From the NCBI RefSeq assembly GCF_033115175.1, contig NC_084830.1, positions 42,353,409-42,417,408 of the forward strand: a stretch of 64,000 bases of DNA, written 5' to 3'. The first letter of the stretch is position 1, and each line of letters opens with the position of its first letter. A program made the translations under genes and the position numbers. Source of the stretch: Lepus europaeus. Taxonomy: Eukaryota > Chordata > Mammalia > Lagomorpha > Leporidae. Under the pieces are notes generated by a model. It worked only from the letters and a program-made list of their open reading frames with translations, had not been told where the DNA came from and did not search any database. Of this stretch, positions 1-12,400 are shown piece by piece.

Positions 1-720
1 TTGTTCTCCTGCAAGTTTAGGATCTAGATGGATCATCAATCCACCTCTGGTGGATTTTATTAAATAGACACCTTCTTTTGTGGCCTTAGAATCACCGACC
101 AAGGAGAAGACAGCCTTGGACTGCAGAGAAAGAAGGGCAGCTTTGAGCATTAAGCAGGCCTGTGGCCGTGGGTCTGTAGTGAGATTTCCAAGTGGGCGTT
201 GGTGAAGACATGGGGGCGGGGCCATGCCAGCCTCTACTCGCATGTTCTCTGCCCTGGGCTTTCTTGTAGCTGAGGCATGGAGAAAATTCAGTGGGTACAA
301 CGGAACCTTGGGCAACTCCCTCTCCTTGGTCCATTGAAAGAACCATGGCCACTTGCCGTCTAGGGCCTGCCTGAAGCTTCGCCCTGTCCATCTATTTAGC
401 ACATCACTCATTCTGATTGCCTAAAGGGAGACATGTTTCTGCCTGCATGTTTGAGTTTGAGCTCTGACAAGGATGAAGCTGTGCAGTAACATGATGGTGT
501 TGAGCTGGATCGCAGCAAGGGGGGCAGGAATACCTCGGCCCGACGTGCAGACACTGGAGCACATTTTGGTGAGGCAGGGGTTCACGGTGCACACATATTT
601 ACTGGCCCACTCCACCTTAAGAAATGATGCACTCGATGGTTTAAAATATAATAAGAGTGTATCAAAAGGGTTATTGAAATGGAATGGAAAACTAAGTTTA
701 TTTGGGCACAAAACTTTTTT
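1..720. other. SNX31 intron, no recognised element
   Basis: Unique-looking sequence with no splice-flanked family motif. The open frames here (including one at 473-727) match no protein I recognise, and the exon that should precede 6297 is not found. Confidence 0.5.
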
Positions 721-757
721 TTTATAAATTTTTTTTTTGACAGGCAGAGTGGACAGT

Positions 758-793
<36 letters not shown>

Positions 794-1061
794 TCTTCCT
801 TTTCCGTTGGTTCACCCCCTCCAATGGCCACTGCGGCCGGTGCACTGTGCTGATCCGAAGCCAGGAGCCAGGTGCTTCTCCTGGTCTCCCATGGGGTGCA
901 GGGCCCAAGCACTTGGGCCATCCTCCATTGCATTCCCGGGCCATAGCAGAGAGCTGGCCTGGAAGAGGAGCAACCGGGACAGTATCCCCCGACCGGGACT
1001 AGAACCTGGGGTGCCAGCACCGCAGGCGGAGGATTAGCCTAGTGAGCGGTGGCGCCGGCCA
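721..1061 (-). repeat. CSINE (C repeat), full length
   Basis: Antisense copy reading from poly-T through (GA)n to ggcgccggcc. Direct repeats gcacaaaactttttt flank it at 706-720 and from 1062, so this is a clear retroposition. Confidence 0.93.
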
Positions 1062-1080
1062 GCACAAAACTTTTTTTTAA

Positions 1081-1399
1081 AGATTTATTTATTTTTTTTT
1101 GAAAGAGAGGCAGAGTTAGAAACAGAGATTGATTGATTGATTGATCGATCTTCCATCTGCTGGTTCACTTCCCTAATGACCAGGGCTAGGCCAATCCGAA
1201 GCCAGGAGCCTGGAGCGTCTTCCAGGTTCCCCTGTGTGGGTGCAGGAACCTAAGGACTTGGACCATCTTCCACTGATTTCCCAGGCCATAGCAGAGAGCT
1301 GGATCAGAAGTGGAGCAGCCAGGACTCCAACTGGCACCCAGATGGGATGCCAGCACTGCAGACGGCAATATAACCCACCACACCACATCGCTGACCCTG
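1081..1399 (-). repeat. CSINE, older copy
   Basis: It starts at agatttatttatt and carries ccatctgctggttcac and gaagccaggagcc blocks. It abuts the previous element and is diverged at its tRNA-like end. Confidence 0.85.
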
Positions 1400-1412
1400 T
1401 TTTTTGTTTTTC

Positions 1413-1688
1413 AAGGTTTATTTATTTGAAAGACAGAGAAGAGGGAGAGACAAAGAGATGTCTACCATCTGTTGGTTCGCTCCCCAAATGGCTGCAGTGG
1501 CTGGGGCTGGAGCCATGTCAAAGCCAGGAGCCTGGTATTCTATCTGTGTCTCCCACGTGGGTGGCTGGGGCCCAAGTACTGCCATCTCAGGCCCATTAGC
1601 AGAGAGCTCGATTGGGAGCAGAACAGCCAGGACTCCAGCTGGCGCTCAGATCTAAGATGCCCATTGCTATGCCACAACATTGGCCCCT
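1413..1688 (-). repeat. CSINE, older copy
   Basis: aaggtttatttatttgaaag start and acattggcccc end. Third element in a row, separated from its neighbour by about a dozen bases. Confidence 0.85.
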
Positions 1689-2303
1689 GTCAAATGCTTT
1701 TTAGCAATCATTCATGGGGGATCAGTGTTTTAGAACTTTGTGAATATTTTTCTTTTCTGATAACTTGAAAAGCTTTTACCTGGTATTAGTTCTGTGAGTG
1801 GTTTTGCTTTTGTAATTTTATCCAAAAGCATTGTACAATATTGCTGCTTCCGTTTTTGTAACGTCTGTTTTGTTTTTTTTTTTTTTTTATTCCCATGAAC
1901 TTTACGAGTTCCCTTTTATATTCTTTTGTTCTCTTACCTCTTAAGACTTTTGTCAGTTCTTTGAGGTCTTTGTTCAAAGCAGCCATGTCTTTATTAGCAT
2001 ATCCATCATTTCCTGCTTCGGGGCATAATTTTTCAGGTGTGTGTCTTCTGTGTTATGCTTCCTTCTTCCCCTCTCCGAGAGTGTTTGCACAGCTCTGCTG
2101 CAGGTTCTTCGCGGTTGTCACTGAACTCTGAGAGAGTGTTCTTTCCACGCTAGCTGTTGGCTGACACGCTGTGCTGGGGAGAGGCGGAGCTTGAGTCACT
2201 TCCTTTTGTCTGCTGTGGTGCTGGATCTTGCCTTCTGTTTCTGAGTGTTTTCTTCCACACCCTATGCTAAAGCCCAGCACTCTGTTTTGTTTTTTTTTTT
2301 TTA

Positions 2304-2622
2304 TAAAGATTTATTTTTTGAAAGATTTATTTATTTATTTGAAAGACAGAGTTACAGAGAGAGAGGTCTTCCATCTGATGGTTCACTCCCCAACTGGCCA
2401 CAACGGCTGGAGCTGTGCCGATCAGAAGCCAGAAACCAGGAGCTTCTTCCTGGTCTCCCATGTGAGTGCAGGGGCCCAAGGACTTGGGCCATTTTCTACT
2501 GCTTTCCCAGGCCACAGCAGAGAGCCAGATTGGAAGTGGAGCAGCCGGGTCTTGAACCAGCTCCCCTATGGAATGCTGGCGTTGTAGGAGGCTGCTTTAC
2601 CACCTACACCACAGTGCCGGCC
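2304..2622 (-). repeat. CSINE with duplicated tail start
   Basis: The gatttattt..tgaaag tail occurs twice (2309-2350), then the body runs to cagtgccggccc. The doubled tail suggests slippage or insertion into an older tail. Confidence 0.88.
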
Positions 2623-3052
2623 CTAGGAGGTTCTGTTTAAATCAGGAAGGTTGTCCTGTGTGTGCCTCAATCTGCCTTCTCTGACCTTGATTGTTGATAC
2701 ATTCCACAATCGTGCCTTGAGTGTTGGCTTGGGCTAGCGCTGCTCCAGAGACAGAGCCCGGCTCGGGGAGTTGGCCTCATGTGCTCCGCAGACTGTCTCC
2801 TGTGCCCCATGTGTAAGTGATCAGGGCCCATGAGTAAGTGTGCGGGAGATGTGTGGAGCTTGGTGAGCACACCTCCCTCCAGGAGGGGCACACTAGCCAC
2901 AGGACACACTCACATCCTTGGGAAAGTCAACCACGCCTCCTCTTCTTCCACTTGATCTGAAAGGAGTCAGCACATGTTTTATTTGATTTTTTAGCACATG
3001 TTTTAAAGGAAGCCCACAGTGCTGGACGATTTTGAAGCTTCTTTCTTCTATT

Positions 3053-3222
3053 TAAGATTTATTTACTTGAAAGGCAGTGAGAGAGAGAGAGAGAGAGAGA
3101 TGTCTTCCATCTTCTTGTTCACTCCCCCAAATGCCTGCAACAGCTGGGACCGGGTCTCCCGCATGGGTGGCAGGGACCCAACTACTTGTGGCATCACGGC
3201 TGCTCCCAGGGAAGCTTCTTAG
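3053..3222 (-). repeat. CSINE, truncated
   Basis: (GA)n plus the ccatcttcttgttcactcc block are present, but the tRNA-like half is missing after about 3222. Confidence 0.75.
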
Positions 3223-4918
3223 TACGCCACATCCCCTCCCCTGTAGTTGTAAATCCAGAAGCAATGCCTTTCACAGCTGTAGCCTTCCTTCGGTTGTTTG
3301 ATGTCAGGAGGTTAATGAAGTGTATCTATGAATGTCTCTTATCCTTCCATTTTTAGACATTCTCCAGGGACCATTATGGGGGGGGGTGAAGATGAAGGTT
3401 TCATCTTCCTCCACCACACCTGTACCCCAGCTTTGTTAAGCCAGGCTTTTAGATCCTTCGTGTTTTCATTGTCCCATAACACGTAAATATGTTTTACTGT
3501 GCAGCCAAATTATGTCTATGATTACCTTTACTCTCTTGGACAACTTTTATTTTTACTTTTCCTAGAGTTAAAATTGTACAATGTAAAAGGAAAAACACAT
3601 TCCTTGTCCTTCACTGTGGCACCGACTCTTGTCACACCTCTAGCAGTGTGGAAAACAGAACTCCCCCCAGTGGTCAGGCAGCTCGGATTCTTTTTCTTGG
3701 AGACGATCCGCCCTGAGTCTCAGTTTTACTGATGCTGAGGGAGACGGCTGAGGATATGTTTGCTGCTGGTGGGAAAGAGCTGCAGAGGAGGAGGAAAATC
3801 AGTGAGTCTGTGACCTTGACCTTGAGGAAGGAGGGTGGGGCACAACCTGGGCTCAGGTGGAGGAGTGACACCTCTTAAGTCCAAGATTGTGCAAGGCAAC
3901 GGGCACCTTCCCAGATTGGGCCATGAGTAGCAGGGAAGTTCCCATCTCGATGTCCTCTGTGTGATTTACAGAAGGTGAGGTTGGGGTGGGGGTGGGGGAA
4001 TGAGGAAGAAGGCAGGTGTGGTTGGTGACTTGGGGAAAGTGGAGCCGGTTGACACAGACTGTGAGTCAGGTCTCCAGTGGGTGAGGAAACCTGTTAGTCG
4101 TGCTGGAGAGAAGGAGGAAGGAAGTGAGGGCAGCTGGGAGGCCCCGTGTCCCACCCTGGCCATTGGCAAGGAACAGCGTGGCCCTTTAGCCTCTGCGTCC
4201 TACAGTGTGGATGAAGGAGGTCACCTTAGCCCAGTGGAGACTTTAATGTTCTCTGCTGAAGGATCACTAGGGGAAGTATGCAGTGGCGGGATGGAGAGGG
4301 TGGTTATGCATAGAAATAATCCGCTAGTAAATGCTCCATTTTGGGGACCACTATCTTAGGTTTTTTCCAATCAGGTAGATTATTTGAGAAACTATGGCAT
4401 ATCAATTATTCAAGTGTCTATTTGTACAGGGCAGTGTCTGAAATAAACTCATCAGCATCCTACTCTGAAGGAACTTACTGTCTAAGCAGTCGTCCAAACA
4501 AATCAAGTATAACAAGCCAAGGGAGGGACCAGGCTGGTGGCGGTAGCTGGTGAAGCCGCCACCTGCAGTGCTGGGATCCCAGGCTAGTGGCCATTGCCAG
4601 CTGACTTACCCCCAGCCAGTGGCAAAGAGTTGGATCTCCCAGGAGCAATGGAAGGACCCTGGCGGGATTTAAGCAAGAGAGGAACATCTTTAGGTTTGCA
4701 TTTAAAAAATGTTGCTATTGCGGCTGTTAGGAAAGTGCTCTGGTGTGAGGAGAATGGAAGCCAGGAGGCCCCCTAAGAAGTCCATGGTGGGGGGGGGGAT
4801 GGCTGGAGGGGCTGTGGTGCTGGTTATGGAGTCTGGGAAAGGTGATGCACCCAGGAGAGGGTGTGAGATGAGGGCCCTGCCTGGATTCCTTCCTGAGGCT
4901 GCTTGACTCCTAATCCCT

Positions 4919-5069
4919 TGGAAGATACGGAACTTCCTCCTCATCCTTGGTAATGCTAACAAAACAATAAAGCTACCTTGTTTCTTCCCTGTCCAGACTA
5001 AGTCAGATGGAAGATCTGTAACTTCCTCCTTATCTAGTAATGCTAGCAAAACGATAAAGCTACCTTGAG
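4919..5069 (+). repeat. Two-copy local duplication, 89-bp period
   Basis: gaagat..gg/gtaacttcctcc ... ataaagctaccttg occurs at 4921 and again at 5010 with a few substitutions. It is not part of a recognised interspersed family. Confidence 0.8.
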
Positions 5070-5089
5070 AGTCTGTGACCAGTACTGTT

Positions 5090-5360
5090 CATCCTTATTT
5101 TAACTTGAGACAAAGAGCTTCCATCTGCTGGTTTGCTCCCCAAATGCCAGCAGAAGCTGGGGCTGGGCCAAGCCAAAGACAGGAGCCTGAAATTCAGTCC
5201 GGGTCTCCCTCTGTGGGTGACAGGGACCCACCTACCCGAGCCATCACCTGCTGCTTCCCAAGGTGCGTATCAGCAGGATGCTGGACTCTAGAGCGGAGCT
5301 CCAACCGGCACTGTGTGCGATACAGGCTGCAGGTGTTCCAAGCAACATCTTAACTGCCAA
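5090..5360 (-). repeat. CSINE, degenerate
   Basis: The gcttccatctgctggttt and agccaaagacaggagcc blocks are recognisable. The poly-T/GA start is largely lost. Confidence 0.65.
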
Positions 5361-6296
5361 ATGCCCCCGCCGGGGTGAGGTGTGGAAAGGGAATGTAGCC
5401 TGTTCAGTGTTCCGCACGGTTGCACACAGTGAGAGATGGGAGCGCCACGACAATTCTGGGCTGGTGGGGTGTGGGGAGCTGTCGGGTTGCTGAACACGTG
5501 GAGGAGCTGGGAGGGTGGTCATACAGCAAGGGCGTGGGAACTCCACGCCCACCCCCGCCCCTCCAGGAATCTCTTGCCCTTAGACTATCCTGAGTTGTAT
5601 CCATTACAATAAATCAGCAATGGTCAGTACAGTTCTCCCCGAGTTGCTTGTGTCATTTTAACAAACTCTGGAATCTGAGAGGAAGTCCTGGGAACCCCTG
5701 AATTCGGAGTCAGCTGGAAAGAAGGGTGGGTAGCCCAGGCACCCCGTTTGCAACAGGCGGCTGCAATGGGGGCAGTCTTGCGGAACTGGGCCCTTTAACT
5801 TGTGGGGTCTGGTGCTGACTCCAAGTTAATTGAGGCGGAAGTGATTGAATTGTTGGAACAGCCGTGTGGTGTCCAAGAATTGGAGGATCGTCTGAACCAG
5901 CATCCCACCCCCCACCCCTCACCCGGACCCAACCGCAGCACACACCCATGCACGAAGTATCACAGAGAATCTGCAATAGGGACCTCTCAGGATGCTTAGA
6001 AATATTCAATACTGGGAGGACTCATTCTGAGACTACCAAGAGTGCGGACAATGTGGCCGGAAGCTTTTTCCTCCAAGACGAATGCTCTGCGCTGTGTGTT
6101 TGCAAGCTGTTGAAGCTTCCTGCTGTCGCTGTGCCCCACTTTCATACCCCCTCCCCCGCCCTGTCCCCATTCAGCTGCTGTGTCCCTGGGGACCGCGTTC
6201 CCGCAGAGCACCCACAAGAGCGGCCACTGATTGTTCACCTGCTGCTGCGGGGGCTGCTTGGCGGGGACGTTTATTTTTATTTCCTTTTGCTTACAG

Positions 6297-6407
6297 AACA
6301 CGTTTAACATCACTGCCAAGCCTGCCTTCCTGGACATACTTCTGCCCGGTGGAGGGAGGATTGGGGTCGAAATCCTAACATCAGACACCACTGAAAGAGT
6401 CCTAGAG
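6297..6407 (+). CDS. SNX31: SNX31 coding exon a (start of FERM F1)
   Basis: The acceptor is ttgcttacag|aac and the donor is gag|gtaagc. It encodes 37 residues starting [17 protein letters not shown] and ending SDTTERVLE, phase 0 at both ends. The segment includes the first F1 ubiquitin-like strands ([15 protein letters not shown]). The exon before it, carrying the end of the PX domain, was not found in 1-6296. Confidence 0.93.
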
Positions 6408-9400
6408 GTAAGCTTGGGGGGAACTCCAGCTCTGGAGCTGAATTTAGGCAGACCTCCTTTTGGAGAGCAGGGACTAGGACGTGGTTACCTTCCAGAAACT
6501 TCCTAGCTGTCACTCTGTTCCGGGACGACTTATCTGAAACGCTGCTTGGGTTTCCTGGGGGCCTCTGGGATTCCCCCCTCCCTGTGGGTGTCCATTCCCA
6601 GAGATCACTTAGGTCCTTCCTAGGGCTGCTGTCACTCCCCTGAGCTGAGCTAAGGAAGCAGCCTGAAAATATGCCAAGTGCTTCATTTGGGGATGCTGAG
6701 GGAGAGGAGAGAGAATGGAGCTAGGCCGTACCAAGGTGGCTGGTGACAGGGTTTCTTGGAAGCTCCTCTTCCCGACAGGAAGAAGGCAGGCAGCCAGTGC
6801 ACCGTCGGGTCTAACTCTGGGTGCAGAGTCAGCTCCCTGGGGACCACAAGCACAGCACCCAGAAAACAGCTCCCTTCTCCAGATGTGCCCACCCCCAGCC
6901 CCGCCGCCCAGGCCTTGCTTCCTCTGGCCCCACCGGGCTGCCGAGGGGACACCAGCTTCTCACACCCGGGGCTCCAGGCGCTTTTCCCTGGGAAGGCTTT
7001 AGTTCTAACTCTCCAGGGAGAGGGATGGGGGGTGGGGTAGGGGCGACTACAAAGTAGACAACGTGAGGAAGTGGGGGAGTTTCCAGGACCTTCCAAAGGG
7101 CAGGCCACTCCTGTGCTGGGGTTGCCGAGCCCTTGTGAGCCAGGAACAGGAGCGCTCCCTGGTGGGCTCCACCCCTTCAGGCCTGCAGGTACCCCCGGTG
7201 GGGCACCTGGTTCCTCCTCACAGCCCGGCAGGGACGCCCACTCGTGTCTTCCTGGCAAGGAAACACCTCCTCTGGGTCTTGGTCCTGCCCAGGAATGACG
7301 ATTCTGGACCTTTCTTCCTACTCACGTCATCATGTGCGCACCCTCCCCTGACCTGCCCTTGGCCTCCGTGTTCCTACAGATGCTGAGTGGCAATTGCCGA
7401 GGGCATCCATTGACAAGGTCTCCTGGGCTCCTCCTCCTCCACTCCCCCTCCCGCCCAGGTCCTAATCATCGTCTCCCCTCCCCCACCCCTCCAATGCCCT
7501 GATCTGGGTTCCAGCCCTCATTCTCCCTCAGCTACACTTCTATAGCTGTCCCTAACCTAGGCTTTCTGCTTCCGATCTGGTCAATATTATGTTCTGATTT
7601 CCAGAATGATCTTTCCAAAAGCATCAAAGACCCTTGATGCTTAATATTTGAGACGCATCAGTGGAGGAGGAAGACAGTAATGGTGGGGGGAGGGGGAGAT
7701 GGTGCACAAGGTCAGGGGCACCTGGGACAAGGCAGGTAACTCGGGGGCACGGCTACAGGATGAATGATACTTTGGAAATGGTTGGATTGTGCAGAATGAG
7801 AGAGCATAGGCCAGACCCAAATACTTCACCTGGTGTGGTTTTTACACCCTCGGCTCGCTGGCCACACCAGACGTACCTGTAGCTGAAGGTGGTAGGGATA
7901 GAATTTAGGATCTCCTACCTATGGGGTCAGGAGGAGCTCTGGATTCAAATTCTAGCCCTGGCACATAGTAGCTGTGTGATATTGGGGGAGTTATGCAACC
8001 TTTCAAGACGGTGTCAAAAGAATTCCAGAAACCATTGGTGTTTCATAAACAAGTGTGGTTACGGCTGTTGGTGTTTAGAGGCAGAGTGGGTGGGCATGGA
8101 GGAGGGCAGCAAGCCTAGGATTCCACAGTACCAGCCTCTCTGCCCAGTGTCCCCTGAAGCTCATGGCATGTATTTGGTGAGGGACACTCGCGATCTTAGA
8201 ACAATGAGCCTTCCCTCTTCAGGTCACCGTGGCTTGTGAGAAAGCCAGACCCGGGACACTGGGTCATTAGATCCATGTGACTGGAAGTGGTAACAATTCT
8301 AACATTTCCGTAAAAGGTGAAGCGAGCCCTGGCCCAGGCATGATGGGAATCCCCTTCCAGGGGCTGGAAAACTCTAGCTTGCATAAAACTGTCATTCACA
8401 TTTGTAATTAAGCCTGGCTGTCTGCATCTTCTCAGGCTTGCTTGCTGCCACTCTCCCATTGCATCCCTGCCCCGCTGCCTCGCCTGCCTCTTGCCTGTAA
8501 CTTGTCAATGGGCCCGCTGAGGGCCAGCCGGAAGCTGAGATCTAGTGCGATCGGAGTAGCCTTGGTAGAGTCTCGAGTTTGAAGCATCATCAGCATTCGC
8601 CAAGAGGGATAATGTTAGTGGGCTCCCTCCTCTCAACAGAAGCTGTCTGTATTTAGGACTTCATACATCGTAAAAGGCTTCTCCCATGTCATTTTTGTCC
8701 CCGGCTTTCTCTTCTAAATGAGTGAGAAGAGAGAGAAAGCTCACTTGAGTGGAGCTTGGGTCAGATTTACTGTAGGAAAAGATGTCTTCACCATGATGTT
8801 AATAAAGACATACAGAGAGAGAGAGAGAGAGAGAGAGCCCTGCATTCGGGTTTGGGGTCTTCTGCAAGTTCATGGGCAAGAGCAGGATAGAAGGGGAAGA
8901 GGGTGTGCCCGTATGGAAAGCTGTTCTTGATTCCAGGGCTGGCCTGATAGCGCCCACTCATACGGCCACCTAAGCAGGCTGTCTCACGAGGTACCTTGCA
9001 GACCCCTGCAAGGAGAGCACCCCTCTTTACAGCTGCTGTTGGCACATCTGCCACTTGGAGACCGGGAGCACTGGTGAGAGCGTCAGCTCCTGCTGGTGCT
9101 GCGAGGGCAGGTGCTGGGCCTTACAGAGACAACTTAGTGAGCTGGGCCGGGAGGGGCCAGGCTGGGGAGAGCCGAGCCAGCCTGTGTGGGGTGGAGGTTC
9201 CTGCTCAAGGAGGGGGGTGCACATAGGACCTGATGGCCCGATTGTAAACACGGATCCACTGGCGCAGACATGAAAGCTTTAACTGTAAAGTAGAAGAAGG
9301 ATGTGAGCTGAGGGCTGCCTGGGTCTGGATCCTGGGTATCACTAGCACACGCCATGGTGCCAAGGGCTGCCTGGGCCTGGATCCCGGGTGTCATTGAGCA

Positions 9401-12400
9401 CACACCTCAGTCAATTGCACCTGAGCAGCACAGGAAGCATCAAAGAGAAGCAGGCCTGGGTGTCAACGGCAGATGGTAGCACGTCCACGAAGGTTTGCCA
9501 GCCAGGCAATGGGGTTGGGTCCTGTCCTGCACGCGTGGTAATCCAGCCCATGGGAAGGCACACTGGGGCGCAGTTCCAAGGGCGGATGTCACACATTCTC
9601 AGGGAACAGCTGTTCCCCTCTGGGGGATGTGACCAGCATGATCCGGGAGAAGTGTCCTCAGCTGAGCCCCGCCTCTGTCCGCTGGGAGGGGCTGGCTTTT
9701 ATGGGCTTCACTCATAGTCTGTATAGCTCCAGGTTTTCCAAGGTGAGTATAGGCCATTTTTAGATCCCAGCATGATTCCTTTGAGTGCCCACGAGGCCAC
9801 GAAATGTGGATGTGCATGGGCAGGTCTGATGCTGCGTGTCACAGTGAGGAAGCAGGTGCGCCCTCCTAACACCACTCCTCCCCTCCTTGCTTGTCTTTGG
9901 TTCAAGGTCGTGTCGCAGAGAATCGGGCTATGCCGGGAGCTCTTGGGCTACTTCGGCCTCTTCCTCATTCGGTTCTGCGAAGAGGGAAAACTCTCCGGTA
10001 AGAAGGAAGGAGGGCAGCCAGGTCATGGGGCGGGCAGGTGAGAGGCTGGCCACACCCCCAGCCAGGAGGAGGTCCTAATTTGTGTTCTCCACCCTGGGGC
10101 AGGGGTCTGGGGAGTGGGAGAAGGCGTCCTTGCTCAGAGTGAGCTGGGGCAGTGGCTGTGGGGGTAGCAAGGTCAGCGGTAGACCCGGGGCTGTCCAGCA
10201 AATGCACTTCCTCTTTCACTGCCCTGATTGTATTGCCCTTCCCCTTGGCCCCTGGGCCTGACCGCTGTCCCCAGGCTGCACACAGCAGCCCCCTATGACT
10301 GGAGTGCTGGTGTCCCGGCATTGGGGCATCCCACGGCAGCACAGTGTCTCCTTGTTGGGAGACACTTGTTGTGGAGTGTGGTGACGTGAAGACGTTCTCA
10401 GATTCTTTGAAGAAATAAAGGGGTAATGAGTGAGTGATCGATGACAATCCAGCTCCCACACCTTTGCTTTTCTCTAGATATTTCTCTAGTGTATTCTAGA
10501 TAATACCAAGTTTTTGTTTTTGTTATCATTTTTTTAAAAAATTATTTATTTATTTGAAAATCAGAGTTACACAGAGAGAGAAGGAGAGGCAGAGAAAGAG
10601 AGAGAGAGAGAGAGGTCTTCCATCTGCTGGTTCACTCCCTAATTGGCTACAACAGCTGGAGCTGCGCCAATCTGAAGCCAGGAGCCAGGAGCTTCTTCCA
10701 GGTCTCCCACGTGGGTGCAAGGACCCAAGGACTTGGGCCATCTTCCACTGCTTTCCCAGGCCATAGCAGAACTGGATTGGAAGTGGAGCAGCTGGGATTC
10801 GAACCGGCTTCCATATGGGATGTTGGCACTGCAGGTGGGGCTTTACCTGCTACACCACAGCACCGGCCCCAATACCAAGTTTTTTAAGTTGTAAAATGGT
10901 GTCAGTTATCTTAAAGGAGTTGACAGCATGTATGCATGAATATCAATAACTTTTTGTACCAAAACAAGCTTATCTTTTAATTACATTTTTCCTTAAACTT
11001 TTTGAAGTCGACTTCTATGTCCTGAAGAAGCTGTGGAGAGGTGACTTTGAGCCAGGAGTTCAAAGTCCTTGAGCACCTCTGATCCTATTTCTTCATCTGC
11101 ACCACAGTGTGATGTAGCCCTACTCAAGGGGCTAGGATTTTATGAGGATCAAATAACAGTTTTCCCCCTATGTCTGTGGCTTTCTCTACAGAGTCAGCCA
11201 ATATTGGTCAAAAGTATTTAAAAAAATTTCATTTGTACTGACCATGCACAGACTTTTTCATTGTCCTTATTCCCTAAGCGATACCATATAATAGCTATTT
11301 ACGTGGCATTCACATTTTATTAAGTAGGATAAGAGTAGATAGAGATGATGGGATGGAGGCTGTGCGAAGGTTATATGCAGACACTACTGCATTTTATGTG
11401 AGGGACTTGAGTGTCTCCCAGCTGGCTATCTGCAGGGGGTCCTAGAATCAGTTCCTTGTGAAGACCGAGGGGCAAGAAAATATATTTGTTTGTTGAATGA
11501 ACTTCGGGAAGTTAAAAGTCACATACAAAATGTAAGAGCGCATTAACTGTGATTTTCTTTTCCAATAATCATGCTTCATTTTCTCACTCGAAAGCTTCTA
11601 TGTGTCAACTACTTGAGCTGTTTCGACCAATGAGACTGCCTCTGCTCTTTCTCTAGTGGTGAAAAAGCTGGTGGACTTTGAACTCCCTTATGTCAGTCTT
11701 CAGAGTTGCGACATGGACGGCTGTACGGTTGGCCTCAGGAAGTGGTGAGCGCTCAGTGAGGCGGGAGGGACCCGGGCATCTCCCCCAGGCCGATTAGCAC
11801 TTGTCAGGGTCCTGCCTCGGCTGCTCACAGCCCGGCAGCCTCAGAGAGCGGGGGAGCAGGAGAGGAAAGCCAGGGAGAAGGGACCAGGATGCTTGTCCTC
11901 AGGGAAGCGGGCTGGGGTGGCTTTCTCTGTCCTTGAGCGAGTCCTCAGGGCTGTTGGGGTAAGGCAGGGACCCTCCAGTCTCCACCTGCACTGAGAGGCA
12001 AAAGGAAGGGAGGGGTTGAGACATGGGGTGGAGCGTTGGCGCGGATGGAAGTGGTGGTGGCAAGGGTTTGCTTTGGGATGGATCCTCGCTGTGTTAAGGG
12101 AAGGAAGTGGCGGACAACGGTCAGCAGATCTGATTCATCTGTTGAACTGTGGAAATCCCTGATGGCCAAGGATGAACCTGGCCCATCTGCAGTGTATGTG
12201 ACTGAATATTTGGCTTAAAGGATATGCACCAGCACCCCCATATTCCTAGCCCAATAGGACGCACATGTCCCTCTGTGGAAAATATGGTCATTTTCCTCGG
12301 AAATGGGGTTCCGTGAAGAACCAATGAGCAGGACATCACTTTGAGAGGCCATCCCACTTATTCACCCTCACTGCTGTAATCTGTGGTTCCCAGAGATGAC

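Noticed and set aside
421..1020. 199-codon minus frame with Ser/Leu repeats
   Set aside because: Most of it is translation of a CSINE and its GA tract. The many similar frames across the window, such as those with [14 protein letters not shown] text, have the same origin.
1786..1986. Lys-rich minus frame, possible L1 ORF remnant
   Set aside because: Only a Lys-rich stretch from a T run; no L1 protein motif could be supported.
1..6296. SNX31 PX-domain exon upstream of exon a
   Set aside because: Searched for the conserved end of the PX domain next to a phase-0 donor and found none; it must lie upstream of the window.
6683..7258. 191-codon minus frame in a GC-rich intron
   Set aside because: Pro/Gly/Ser-rich without motif, overlapped by several plus-strand frames of similar length. 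Composition effect.
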